NCBI RefSeq assembly: GCF_000009905.1
Contig: NC_006177.1
Span: forward strand, 1,426,001 to 1,490,000
DNA from: Symbiobacterium thermophilum IAM 14863
GTDB lineage: Bacteria > Bacillota > Sulfobacillia > Symbiobacteriales > Symbiobacteriaceae
DNA: 64,000 nt
Direction: 5' to 3'
Shown here one piece after another: positions 42,880-51,106 of this stretch. How positions within the stretch are numbered: the first letter of the stretch is position 1; every line of letters begins with the position of its first letter. A program made the translations under genes and the position numbers. The notes beneath the pieces were generated by a model. The model did not search any database. It saw nothing but the letters and a program-made list of their open reading frames with translations, and was not told where the DNA came from.

Positions 42880-43383
42880 CTATGCCGGAGCCGGATCCTG
42901 CACGACGTCCGCGAAGACCCCTCCGGTGGCGCGGGGCAGGTCGTCCACCCGGATCCGGAGCAGCGCCTCAGGAACGCCTCCGCCCGCCCAGATGTCCGGA
43001 AAGCGGCGGAGGCTCTCGTCCAGGAGCACCGTCACCGGATGCAGGGCCCCCACGGGGGCGACCCCGCCGGCCACGAATCCCGTCACCGCCAGCACTTCCT
43101 CCGGCCCGGCCAGGGTCACCTTGCCCCGGTTGAGCCGGTCCCGGACCTTCCTGCGGTCCACCCGCCGGTCGCCGGCCGCCACCACCAGCACCGGCTCGCC
43201 CCCGGCGAACATCAGGACGGACTTGGCGATGCGGCCGAGGTCCACGCCGAGTGCGTCCGCAGCCGCCTGGGCTGTGGTGAGCAGCTTGCCGAACAGCCGG
43301 ATCTCGCCCTCCACCCCGGCGGCCCGCAGCGCCGCGCGCACCCGTGCGATCGGTTCGGGTTCAACCGGTGTTGTCTGCGTCAA
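42880..43383 (-). CDS. YbaK/EbsC-type aminoacyl-tRNA deacylase
   Basis: The product is 167 residues. The YbaK/ProX fold is recognised by IAKSVLMFAGGEPVLVVAAG, the DRRVDRRKVRDRL helix, the VTGFVAGGVAPVGALHPVTV loop and VLLDESL near the C-terminus. These proteins hydrolyse mischarged tRNAs (Cys-tRNAPro or Ala-tRNAPro). I place the start at the TTG at 43383 because GGGAGGGG lies five bases before it. An in-frame ATG at 43398 overlaps that ribosome binding site, and the frame extends further to 43455. It stands alone on this strand and diverges from the M48 protease gene. Confidence 0.85.
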   Translation of the reverse strand: MTQTTPVEPEPIARVRAALRAAGVEGEIRLFGKLLTTAQAAADALGVDLGRIAKSVLMFAGGEPVLVVAAGDRRVDRRKVRDRLNRGKVTLAGPEEVLAVTGFVAGGVAPVGALHPVTVLLDESLRRFPDIWAGGGVPEALLRIRVDDLPRATGGVFADVVQDPAPA

Positions 43384-43669
43384 GTCATCCCCTCCCATGT
43401 TTTGCCACCGGGCCGCCGGCGGCCTCTTGCCTGCGGGCAGGCCCCCCTTGGTCAAGATGTGTTGCGAGCGAATATTCTATGTGCTTCCACAGGAGGCCGT
43501 TCACTCCTTCCCCCGGGCGGTCACGCCTGGCGCGGCCCGGGGTGGCCGTCAGTGCCCGCGGGTCGACGGGACGGTGCCGCGTCTTGCCGGAGCGCTGGGC
43601 ACGCCGGACCAGATATTGACTTTCCCTGACCTTTGCCGCACAATCAAAGGGAAGGGGGGTGGTGGCCTC

Positions 43670-44521
43670 ATGCTCACGTTCCGCACGACGGTTTGCCTGG
43701 TGGCGCTCTTCCTGCTCGCTGCCCTGGTGGGCCTGACCACGGTGGGGCCCTTCGGCGCCGCGGTGGTGATTGCCGTCTCGCTCCTCACCAGCACCGCCGC
43801 GTACCGGGGCCGGAGGTGGGCGTCGCTGCGGCAGATGGGGGGCCGCCCGATCCAGTGGTTCGAGGCCCCGGACCTGTACGAACTGGTGGACGCGCTGGCC
43901 CGGCGGGCCGGGCTGCCGACGCCCCGCCTGTACCTTCTGCCGGGCAGGATGGTCAACGCCGTGGCAGTGGCCACCGCCGGCAGCAGCGCCATCGGCGTGA
44001 CGGCCCCGCTGCTGCGGTACATGCCCCCCGACGAGGTGGCCGCGGTCATCGCTCACGAGATCGCGCACATCCGCCACGGCGATCTGCCGCTTCAGATGGT
44101 GGCGGCGGGCCTCGCCGGCGCGGCGACGGCCCTGGCGGAGATCGGCCGGTTCGGCGTCGTCTTCGCGTGGCTGCTCGGGTTCCCGGTGGGGCTGGGGGAG
44201 CTGGCCGCCGCGCTCCTGATCGCGGCCGGCGTCCCGGCGGTCGCCCTGGTCCTGCGCATGGCCATCTCCCGGGAGCGGGAGTACCTGGCCGACGCCGGGG
44301 CGGCGGAGCTGGTGGGCTCGCCGCAGCGGATGGCCCGGGCGCTGGGCCGGTTGGAGCGGCTCAACCAGCCCGCCTGGTGGCAGCGGCTCCTGGGCTTCCC
44401 TGCGCCCCAGGAGCCCACGGGCTGGGCGGCCCTCCTCAGCAGCCACCCGCCGACCCGGCTCCGCATCGCCCGGCTGCTGGCGATGAGCCCGCCCCGGCCG
44501 GATCTGGCCTGTTTCGGGTGA
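43670..44521 (+). CDS. M48-family (HtpX-like) membrane metalloprotease
   Basis: The product is 283 residues from the ATG at 43670 behind AAGGGGGG. Two N-terminal membrane segments (LVALFLLAALVGLTTVGPFG, then AAVVIAVSLL) precede the zinc motif VIAHEIAHIRHGD (HExxH) and the third ligand in REREYLADAGAAEL (ExxxD type). A further hydrophobic pair lies between them. HtpX-like proteases degrade damaged membrane proteins. The length matches HtpX. The frame is open far upstream but without coding character there. A hairpin terminator follows. Confidence 0.9.
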   Translation: MLTFRTTVCLVALFLLAALVGLTTVGPFGAAVVIAVSLLTSTAAYRGRRWASLRQMGGRPIQWFEAPDLYELVDALARRAGLPTPRLYLLPGRMVNAVAVATAGSSAIGVTAPLLRYMPPDEVAAVIAHEIAHIRHGDLPLQMVAAGLAGAATALAEIGRFGVVFAWLLGFPVGLGELAAALLIAAGVPAVALVLRMAISREREYLADAGAAELVGSPQRMARALGRLERLNQPAWWQRLLGFPAPQEPTGWAALLSSHPPTRLRIARLLAMSPPRPDLACFG

Positions 44522-44531
44522 GCAACGGAAA

Positions 44532-44566
44532 CGCAGACCGCCCTGCCACGAGCAGGGCGGTCTGCG
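44532..44566 (+). terminator. 14-bp perfect hairpin after the M48 gene
   Basis: CGCAGACCGCCCTG pairs with CAGGGCGGTCTGCG around a 7-base loop. It has no T-tract but sits 10 bases after the stop. Confidence 0.6.
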
Positions 44567-44692
44567 CGCGCCCGGGGCCCTGCCCGGGAGCGTCGGCCGT
44601 CATCCGTGTGCGCGGGGCGGGGGGCGTCCAGAGAGGAAGTCCGCCGAGGGGCAGCGAACCAGGGAACCAGGGAATCGGGAGGGTGTGTTGCG

Positions 44693-45943
44693 ATGCCGTT
44701 TACGCTGTGGGAGCGATATCCCGTCTTCGGGGAGCACGACCGGGACACCCTGGCCCAGCTTGGCCGCTGCGCGGAGGCGGGCCGGGCCGTGGGGGCCGCC
44801 CTGATGGCCGACGGCCACAAGGGCTACAGCCAGCCCATCGGCGGTGTGCTCTTCTACGAGCGGTTCGTCTCGCCCTCGGGCGTGGGCTACGACATCGCAT
44901 GCGGCAACAAGGCGGTGCGGACCGACCTGGTGTACGGGGAGATCCGGCGGGAGAAGGACCGCATCGCCGCCGAGATCCACCGCCGGGTCGCGTTCGGCCT
45001 GGGCCGGAAGAATCCCGACCCGGTGGACCACGAGCTGTTTGACGACCCCACCTGGCGGGACGTGCGCCCGCTCCAGTCGCTGAAGTCCATGGCCCGGGAC
45101 CAACTGGGCACCGTAGGGGCCGGCAACCACTACGTGGACATCATGGCTGAGGTGCCCGAGGGCTGGCAGCTGGGCGATCCCATTGCCGACGACGCACCGG
45201 TCTGGGTGGCGGTGCACTTCGGTTCCCGGGGCTTTGGCCACCGCACGGCCAGCGGCTTCCTGAACCTGGCCGCCGGCCGCCCCTGGGACGCCGGGGCCCC
45301 CGGGGAGTCGATGGACCAGCCTCCGACCCTCATCCCGGCGGACTCGGAACTGGGACAGGCCTACATCGCCGCCATGAAGCTCGCTGGCCGGTACGCCTAT
45401 GCCGGGCGGGACTACGTGGTCGACCAGGTGCTCCGGATCCTGGGCGCGCGGCCGACCTTTACGGTGCACAACCACCACAACTTCGCCTGGTTCGAGGAGC
45501 ACGGCGGCGTGAAGGGCTGGGTGATTCGCAAGGGGGCGACTCCGCTTTTCCCCGGTCAGCTGGGCTTCATTGGCGGGTCGATGGGCGACGTCGCCGTGGT
45601 GGTGCAGGGCGTGGACCACCCGGAGTCCCGGGCGGCCCTGTACAGCACCGTCCACGGCGCCGGCCGGGTGATGTCCCGCACGCAGGCCGCGGGCCGGTGG
45701 AAGCGGCACCGGGGAAGGCGGATCCGGACGGGTGGCGCCGTGGACATGGATGCGGTGCGGCGGCGGCTCGCCCAGGCGGGGGTGGCCCTCGTGGGGGGCG
45801 ACGCCGACGAGGCGCCTCAGGTGTATCGGCCGCTCCGGCAGGTGCTGCGCTGGCACGCGCCGACGCTGAAGGTCCTCCACGTGCTGGCGCCGGTCTGTGT
45901 GGTGATGGCTGCAGCGGACGAGTTCGATCCGTATAAGGATTGA
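44693..45943 (+). CDS. rtcB: RtcB-type RNA ligase
   Basis: The product is 416 residues from the ATG at 44693 (GGGAGGG upstream). RtcB metal and guanylate sites are present: MADGHKGYSQPIGGVLFYER, DIACGNKAVRTDL, GTVGAGNHYVDI, VHFGSRGFGH, HNHHNFAWFEEH and STVHGAGRVMSRTQA with the GMP-accepting histidine. RtcB joins 2',3'-cyclic-phosphate or 3'-phosphate RNA ends to 5'-hydroxyl ends using GTP and manganese. The family is usually about 400-480 residues. Archease is not seen nearby. The HEASH-motif protein and an alpha/beta hydrolase follow closely, so a small operon is likely. Confidence 0.9.
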   Translation: MPFTLWERYPVFGEHDRDTLAQLGRCAEAGRAVGAALMADGHKGYSQPIGGVLFYERFVSPSGVGYDIACGNKAVRTDLVYGEIRREKDRIAAEIHRRVAFGLGRKNPDPVDHELFDDPTWRDVRPLQSLKSMARDQLGTVGAGNHYVDIMAEVPEGWQLGDPIADDAPVWVAVHFGSRGFGHRTASGFLNLAAGRPWDAGAPGESMDQPPTLIPADSELGQAYIAAMKLAGRYAYAGRDYVVDQVLRILGARPTFTVHNHHNFAWFEEHGGVKGWVIRKGATPLFPGQLGFIGGSMGDVAVVVQGVDHPESRAALYSTVHGAGRVMSRTQAAGRWKRHRGRRIRTGGAVDMDAVRRRLAQAGVALVGGDADEAPQVYRPLRQVLRWHAPTLKVLHVLAPVCVVMAAADEFDPYKD

Positions 45944-45955
45944 GGGGGGCACGCG

Positions 45956-47008
45956 ATGGAGGTGCGACTGGATCCCCGCCTGCTCACGCTGTCGGCGGCG
46001 CTCACGGCCGGCGGTCTCCCGCCCGCCGGGCAGGACGAGCATCCCCTGGTCACCGACACCCGGCGGCGCCTGGCAGACCATGCGGCTCACCCGGGGGTGC
46101 GGCGGCTGTGCGAGGCCTTCGCACAGCACCAGCTGCTGGGGCTGGCGATGCACACCGTGCAGCTCGGCCCGCCGCCGGACTTCGACGACAGCTGTCCGGA
46201 CGGGGTGCCGCCCTTCGTGGAGGCCTGGTTCGCCGCGGTGGACCGCACGGCCCTGGCGGAGGCCCTGCGGTCGGTCTGGCGCGACCTGCGGGTCGGCGCG
46301 CTGCTACAGGAGCAGGCCCCTCGCTGGGAAGAGGTGGTCCGCGACCTGTCGTCCCGCCTCGCGGACGCGCAGATCGAGCCGTTCCAGCGCCTCTTCTGGG
46401 GCCGGTTTCCCTACGAGGTCGTCCTGGTGCCGTTGTGGAACATGAACGGCGCCGGGCTCCGGGGGGTGGGGGTGGCCACCGTCCGGGAGACCTACGCCGT
46501 CTGCCCGGCCCAGGGGGATCAACCGCCAGGGCAGGTGGATCTGCTGGTCTGGGCGCAGCACGAGGCGAGCCACCCGGTGCTGGACGACATCCAGCGGCAG
46601 CACGGGCAGGTGCCGGGGGAGTGCGCCTTCGTGGAGAGGGACTGCCCCCCGGCCGGCGGGTTCGCCCGGCATTACGGGGATCCGACCTCCCGCTGGGTGG
46701 AGACCCTGATCCACACCTCCACCTGCTTCTATCTGGAGTACCTGGGCCGCCCGGAGGACGCCGAGGCGTTCGCGGAGTCCCAGGTGGAGGCAGGGGTGAC
46801 GGCCATCCCGGTCTTCCGGGAGGCGCTCCGACCCTGGTGGGAGGCCCGCCGGCAGGGCACCGCCCCGGGGCTGGAGCTGGTGCTGCCGCAGCTGCCCGCC
46901 TGGCTGCGGTCCGCCCTGGCCCGCCGGCGGGAGGCGGATCCGGCGCCGGGCGGCCCGCCCGGAGGGTCGCAGGACGCCGGGGATCCGCCGCCTGACATGC
47001 ATGCATGA
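45956..47008 (+). CDS. Hypothetical protein with a HEASH zincin-like motif
   Basis: The product is 350 residues, 12 bases after rtcB, with GAGGGGGGCACGCG before the ATG. Residues around 200 read VWAQHEASHPVLDDI, matching HExxH of gluzincin-type metallopeptidases. The upstream WGRFPYEVVLVPLWNMNGAG has the beta-strand pattern expected before such a helix. A third ligand is not certain; E in HTSTCFYLEYLG is a candidate. There is no signal peptide, so the protein is probably cytoplasmic. The C-terminal 40 residues are Pro/Gly-rich. A metal-dependent peptidase is likely; no substrate is known. DUF4932-type proteins are the nearest comparison. Confidence 0.65.
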   Translation: MEVRLDPRLLTLSAALTAGGLPPAGQDEHPLVTDTRRRLADHAAHPGVRRLCEAFAQHQLLGLAMHTVQLGPPPDFDDSCPDGVPPFVEAWFAAVDRTALAEALRSVWRDLRVGALLQEQAPRWEEVVRDLSSRLADAQIEPFQRLFWGRFPYEVVLVPLWNMNGAGLRGVGVATVRETYAVCPAQGDQPPGQVDLLVWAQHEASHPVLDDIQRQHGQVPGECAFVERDCPPAGGFARHYGDPTSRWVETLIHTSTCFYLEYLGRPEDAEAFAESQVEAGVTAIPVFREALRPWWEARRQGTAPGLELVLPQLPAWLRSALARRREADPAPGGPPGGSQDAGDPPPDMHA

Positions 47009-47053
47009 CCCGGTGGCGCAGACGGGTGCCTGTGGAGAGGAGGGGACTCGCGG

Positions 47054-47686
47054 ATGCGGATGGAAGCGGTGCCGACGCCCTCGGGTGCCGGCGTGACGAT
47101 CCAGAACCGGTTGGCCGGACCCGAAAAGGGCAGCGAGCGGCTGCTGGTCCTGCTGCCCGGGAACAACTACAGTTGCGATGCGCCGGCCTTCTTCTACCTG
47201 AAGCAGGCCGCGGTGCAGGCGGGCTGGGACGTGCTCTCGACTGCCTACGCCTTCCAGCTGACGGGGGGTGAGGTCGACGGGCCGGCGATGCTGGCCGACG
47301 TCCGGGCGGCCCTGGACGAGGTGCTGCCCAGGGGCTACCGGGAGATCTGCATCGCCGCCAAGTCGCTCGGCTCAGCCATCGCCCTGCCGCTGGCCCGCAG
47401 CCTGGCAGGGTACCGGGTGTCGCTGCTGATCCTGACGCCGGTTCCCCAGTTCCTGACCGAGCCGGTGGGGGACCTGCGCACGCTGGTGGTCATCGGCACC
47501 AACGATCCCGTCTACCACATGACGGAGTGCGGCGCCGCGCGCAAGCGGGCGGACGCCGAGTGGGCGGTCATCCCGGGGCTGGACCACGGGTTCAACGTGC
47601 CGGGGGACTGGAAGGCCTCCGCGGCGGCCCTGGAGCAGGTGATCGCGCCCTGCGTCCGGTTCCTCGCCGGGCCGGCGGGGCGGTGA
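47054..47686 (+). CDS. Alpha/beta hydrolase
   Basis: The product is 210 residues from the ATG at 47054. The fold is recognised by LLVLLPGNNYSCDAPAFFYL at the start, the nucleophile elbow AAKSLGSAIAL (GxSxG-like, with Ser in KSLGS), VVIGTNDPVYH with the acid, and GLDHGFN with the catalytic His. It is a compact hydrolase without a lid insertion. The gap to the upstream gene is 45 bases with GGAGAGGAGG, so it may share its transcript. The substrate is unknown. Confidence 0.8.
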   Translation: MRMEAVPTPSGAGVTIQNRLAGPEKGSERLLVLLPGNNYSCDAPAFFYLKQAAVQAGWDVLSTAYAFQLTGGEVDGPAMLADVRAALDEVLPRGYREICIAAKSLGSAIALPLARSLAGYRVSLLILTPVPQFLTEPVGDLRTLVVIGTNDPVYHMTECGAARKRADAEWAVIPGLDHGFNVPGDWKASAAALEQVIAPCVRFLAGPAGR

Positions 47687-47693
47687 GCGCGCT

Positions 47694-47730
47694 CCGGCGG
47701 GCCTGGAGGCCCAGGCCCGCCGGTTCTCTC
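47694..47730. terminator. 13-bp bidirectional terminator
   Basis: CCGGCGGGCCTGG pairs with CCAGGCCCGCCGG and is followed on the plus strand by TTCTCTC. It lies between convergent genes and probably serves both. Confidence 0.75.
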
Positions 47731-47741
47731 CCGTCGGATAC

Positions 47742-48599
47742 TTACCCCCGCGCCGCGGCGCGGTAGGCCTGCTGCAGGGCCCGCACCACCGGCCCCACCT
47801 TGCCGTCGCCGATGGGCCTGCCGTCCACGGCGACCACCGGCGTCACTTCGGATGTGGTCGAGGTCACGAACAGTTCCTGGCAGCGATCCAGGGCCGCCAG
47901 CGGAATCCCCTGCTCCAGCACGGTGTACCCCAGCGACCGGGCGTCCCGGATGACCCGCTGGCGGGCGATGCCGTTCAGGATATAGTTGCAGGCCGGATAG
48001 GTGACGATGGCCCCGTCGATGACCGCGAACACGTTGCTGCTGCTGCCCTCGATGACGAAGCCGTCCCGGACGAAGAGCGCCTCGTAGGCCCCCTGCTCGG
48101 CGGCCTGCTGCTTGGCCAGGACGTTGGGCAGGAGCGAAACGCTCTTGATGTCGCACCGGGCCCACCGCTGCTCAGGCACCGTGATGGCCGTGACCCCTTC
48201 CTGCCGACGCCGCTCGCCCGCCGCCACCGCCTCGGGCGTCAGCGGGTGGGTGAGCACGAGCACCGTCGGTTCCACCGGCTGGCCAGGAAAGGCGTGGGCA
48301 CGGGGGGCGTGCACGCCCCGGCTGATCTGGTAGTAGACGGTCCCCTCATCCACGCCGTTGCGGCGGATGAGCTCGTGGGTCACCCGGGTCAGCCCCTCCA
48401 GGTCGGGCTCAGGCAGACGGAGCTCCCGGGCGCTGCGGGCGAGCCGCCGGAGGTGCGGCTCCAGGTCGAACGGCCGGCCGCCGTAGACCCGCACCACCTC
48501 GTAGATGCCGTCGGCGAACAGGAAGGCCCGGTCCTCCACCGGGATCTTCGCCTCTTCATACGGGACGTACTGACCGTTCAGGTACACGGTTGACGACAT
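47742..48599 (-). CDS. dat: Class IV aminotransferase, D-amino-acid transaminase type
   Basis: The product is 285 residues. Fold-type IV PLP features are visible: ADGIYEVVRVYGGRPFDLEP, the PLP lysine in CDIKSVSLLPNVLAK, IEGSSSNVFAVIDG and LFVTSTTSEVTPV. The DGIYEVVRVY start and the 285-residue length match D-alanine aminotransferase better than branched-chain aminotransferase. The enzyme interconverts D-amino acids and 2-oxoacids, mainly D-Ala and D-Glu for peptidoglycan. The ATG at 48599 begins 111 bases after the preceding gene and after a hairpin. Assignment to Dat rather than aminodeoxychorismate lyase is reasonable but not proven. Confidence 0.85.
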   Translation of the reverse strand: MSSTVYLNGQYVPYEEAKIPVEDRAFLFADGIYEVVRVYGGRPFDLEPHLRRLARSARELRLPEPDLEGLTRVTHELIRRNGVDEGTVYYQISRGVHAPRAHAFPGQPVEPTVLVLTHPLTPEAVAAGERRRQEGVTAITVPEQRWARCDIKSVSLLPNVLAKQQAAEQGAYEALFVRDGFVIEGSSSNVFAVIDGAIVTYPACNYILNGIARQRVIRDARSLGYTVLEQGIPLAALDRCQELFVTSTTSEVTPVVAVDGRPIGDGKVGPVVRALQQAYRAAARG

Positions 48600-48644
48600 G
48601 CGCCCGCCTCCCCCGTGGTGGTAGAATGATTTCAGAGGACATTA

Positions 48645-48691
48645 CGGGATCCGCTCACCGGTCTCCTGCCGGACCGGCCGGGCGGATCCCG
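48645..48691 (-). terminator. Hairpin between the 140-residue gene and dat
   Basis: CGGGATCCGC (48645-48654) pairs with GCGGATCCCG (48682-48691), with an internal GC-rich hairpin. It probably ends the rqcH transcript ahead of dat; an attenuator for dat is an alternative. Confidence 0.5.
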
Positions 48692-48710
48692 CTTCTCCTT
48701 TGTACACCGT

Positions 48711-49133
48711 TTACCCTGTATGGACCCGGGGGCCGAACAGCCGCTCCAGAAGGCCCGGTTCGCTGCGCCGGACCGTCACCCGCAGCCAGACCTGCCCGTC
48801 CTGGTCCAGGGGCGGCGCCCCCGGCAGGTGGAGGTCGGCCCTCCGGTCCAGCAGCCGCAGCTTGACGTTGGGGAGCTGGTCGACCACCTGGATCTCTCCG
48901 CCGAACACGGTCAGGACGATGCTCTCCGCCACGGCGTGGGCAAGCTCCTGGCCGGTCATCACCGAGCGGACGTCCCTGCGCCCGGGCATCACCCGTTCCT
49001 CGGACGTCCCTGTGCGGCGGACGAAGGTGAGCCAGATCTCATGGCGACCCGGGCGCACCTTCGGGATGCCCGTCTCGGCGATGATCACCGCCGCCACTCT
49101 CCGGATCATGGCGTCCAGTTCCTTGTACCCCAT
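48711..49133 (-). CDS. Hypothetical protein overlapping the rqcH 3' end
   Basis: The product is 140 residues (MGYKELDAMIRRVAAVIIAE at the start). It has no signal peptide or membrane segment, is rich in Arg and Val, and shows strand-like segments (EIQVVDQLPNVKLRLLD, QVWLRVTVRR). The ATG follows GGGGGTGG. It overlaps the last 95 bases of rqcH in a different frame. I do not recognise the family. Its position suggests co-expression with rqcH. Confidence 0.65.
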   Translation of the reverse strand: MGYKELDAMIRRVAAVIIAETGIPKVRPGRHEIWLTFVRRTGTSEERVMPGRRDVRSVMTGQELAHAVAESIVLTVFGGEIQVVDQLPNVKLRLLDRRADLHLPGAPPLDQDGQVWLRVTVRRSEPGLLERLFGPRVHTG

Positions 49134-50907
49134 CGGACCACCCCCGTCCCAGGATGGGGAAGCGTTCCGGATCTGGCGTCACCCAAAGGGTCTTATGGTT
49201 GTCGTAGATGACCATCCCCGGCCTGGCGCCGGCCGGTTTGCGCACGTGTTTCCGTGCCGTGTAGTCCACGGGCACGCCCGACGACTGCCTGGCTTTCGAG
49301 TGGTAGGCCGCGAGCGCCGCCGCCTCCAGAATCGACCGCTCCGGCACCTCCTTCCCCGGCGGCACCCGCAGGATCACGTGTGAACCGGGAATCTCCTTGG
49401 TGTGGAACCACAGGTCCTGGGGACTGGCGAGTTTCAGGGTGAGGTAGTCGTTCTGCCGGTTGTTGCGGCCGATCCAGATTTCCAGGCCGTCGGAGGAGCG
49501 CAGCGTGATCGGCCGCTGCAGCGCCTGCTCCTTGCCGTCGCCCGCCGCCTGGCGCCGCCCCGGCTCGGATCCCCGCCGGGATGCGCCCTCCCGCAGGTAG
49601 CCCTCGGCGGCCAGCTCCCGGCGGACCTCTTCCAGGTCCGGAAGCGACTCGGCCTGCTCGAGCGTAACCTCAACCTGCTCCAGGTAGGCCAGCTCCGCCC
49701 GGCTTCGGGCCAGCTGCTCCTGGATGGCCGCCAGGCCGCTGCGGGCCCGCTGGTACCGGCGGTAGTAGGCCTGGGCGTTCTCGCTCGGGCTGAGCGCCGG
49801 GTCCAGGGGGATCACCATCTCGCTGCCCTCCGGGTCATAGTAGTTCACGACCCGGACCTCGGTCATGCCCTTGGTGATCTGCCACAGATTGGCGGTGATC
49901 AGTTCGGCCTGCAGCCGGTAGGTCTCCGCGGACTCCGCCGCGGCCAGCGACTCCTCCTGGGCGTGGAGCTTCCGGCGCACCCGGGCGATCTCGTCCCGCA
50001 CCAGGCGGGCCAGGCTCCCCCGCAGGGAGAGGAACCGCTCCTCCTCGGCCCGCCGGCCGAAGTAGGCGTCCAGGCAGGCGGAGACCGACGGGAACCCGTC
50101 CTCGGCCCGGCCGGGCCAGTGCCGGAGGGGCAGGACGTGGAACTCCTTCAGCCGCCCCTGCGGGTCGTAGAGCAGCCGGGGCGACCAGTCCCGGGCGTCT
50201 GCCAGCTCCCGCACCGCCGCCGCCAGCCGGTCGGGATCCACCGCCCGCAGCGGGGCGTCCGCGGGCGCCCCTGCGCGGCAGACCGCCTCCCGGGAGAGGA
50301 GCGGGCCCAGTCCGTCCACCCGCTCCAGCACCGCCTGCCACGCGGGCAGGTCCGGGTCGGCCTGGGCCAGGACCGGCCCGGTCGCCGCGGCCGGGTCCAG
50401 CTTGCCCGTCGGCGGGGGGGCGATGTAGGGCAGGCCGGGCAGCAGCTCCCGGTGCCGGTTCACCTCCTCGGTGATGCGCCGGATGGCGTCGATGATGCGC
50501 CCCTGCGGGTTCAGGAGGACGAGGTTGGAGTGCTTGCCCATCACCTCGGCCACCAGCAGGTAGGTGACCGGGTTGCCCAGCTCGTCCGCGTTGCGAATGG
50601 CGATGCGGCAGATGCGGTCGCGCCCGGCCTGCTCGATGGCGACGATGCGGCCGCCCTCCACGTACTTGCGCATCAGCATGCAGAACATGGGCGGGGTCGG
50701 CGGGTTGCGCTTTTCGATCTGCGTCAGGTGGACGCGGGCGTGGCGGGGATGGGCGGAGAGGAGGAGCCGGTGGTTTTCCCCGTTCGCGTAGCAGAGCAGG
50801 GCGAGTTCGTCCGGCTCCGGTTGGTAGATCTTGCTGATGCGGCCGCCGAGCAGGCGCTGGTTCAACTCCTCCACGACGGCTGCCATGACCTTGCTGTCAA
50901 ATGCCAT
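49039..50907 (-). CDS. rqcH: NFACT/RqcH ribosome-associated quality-control protein
   Basis: The product is 622 residues. The NFACT-N domain starts MAFDSKVMAAVVEELNQRLL, and AGRDRIC holds the Asp-Arg pair needed for tRNA binding in bacterial RqcH. A central coiled coil with HhH elements follows, and the NFACT-R/DUF814 domain ends with LWFHTKEIPGSHVIL and VIYDNHKTLWVTPDPE. RqcH recruits tRNA-Ala to stalled 50S subunits and adds alanine tails. Homologues end soon after VTPDPE. Here about 50 more residues (LGRGWSDGVQGTG onward) read into the next gene in another frame, so this tail is probably not conserved. Confidence 0.9.
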   Translation of the reverse strand: MAFDSKVMAAVVEELNQRLLGGRISKIYQPEPDELALLCYANGENHRLLLSAHPRHARVHLTQIEKRNPPTPPMFCMLMRKYVEGGRIVAIEQAGRDRICRIAIRNADELGNPVTYLLVAEVMGKHSNLVLLNPQGRIIDAIRRITEEVNRHRELLPGLPYIAPPPTGKLDPAAATGPVLAQADPDLPAWQAVLERVDGLGPLLSREAVCRAGAPADAPLRAVDPDRLAAAVRELADARDWSPRLLYDPQGRLKEFHVLPLRHWPGRAEDGFPSVSACLDAYFGRRAEEERFLSLRGSLARLVRDEIARVRRKLHAQEESLAAAESAETYRLQAELITANLWQITKGMTEVRVVNYYDPEGSEMVIPLDPALSPSENAQAYYRRYQRARSGLAAIQEQLARSRAELAYLEQVEVTLEQAESLPDLEEVRRELAAEGYLREGASRRGSEPGRRQAAGDGKEQALQRPITLRSSDGLEIWIGRNNRQNDYLTLKLASPQDLWFHTKEIPGSHVILRVPPGKEVPERSILEAAALAAYHSKARQSSGVPVDYTARKHVRKPAGARPGMVIYDNHKTLWVTPDPERFPILGRGWSDGVQGTGRHDPESGGGDHRRDGHPEGAPGSP

Positions 50908-51106
50908 CCATTGGGCTCCTTCGTCTGGTCTGTTTCTACCTTAAGCTTACCACGGCCGCCCCTCCCCTGTCATTTGCCGGATGCCCCCCGCAGGTCTGCC
51001 CGCGGGCAGATCCCAAGATGTGCCCCCGGGCAGAGGATGGTTCCGCCCTGCCCGGGTAGAATGAAGACCAGCTTCTAATACGTGGATCCAAAAGGGGTTG
51101 GACGAT

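Noticed and set aside
42596-43669. Upstream extension of the M48 protease frame to 641 residues
   Set aside because: The extension is Arg/Pro/Ser-rich and overlaps the YbaK-type gene on the other strand. The ATG at 43670 has a ribosome binding site and directly precedes the membrane segments.
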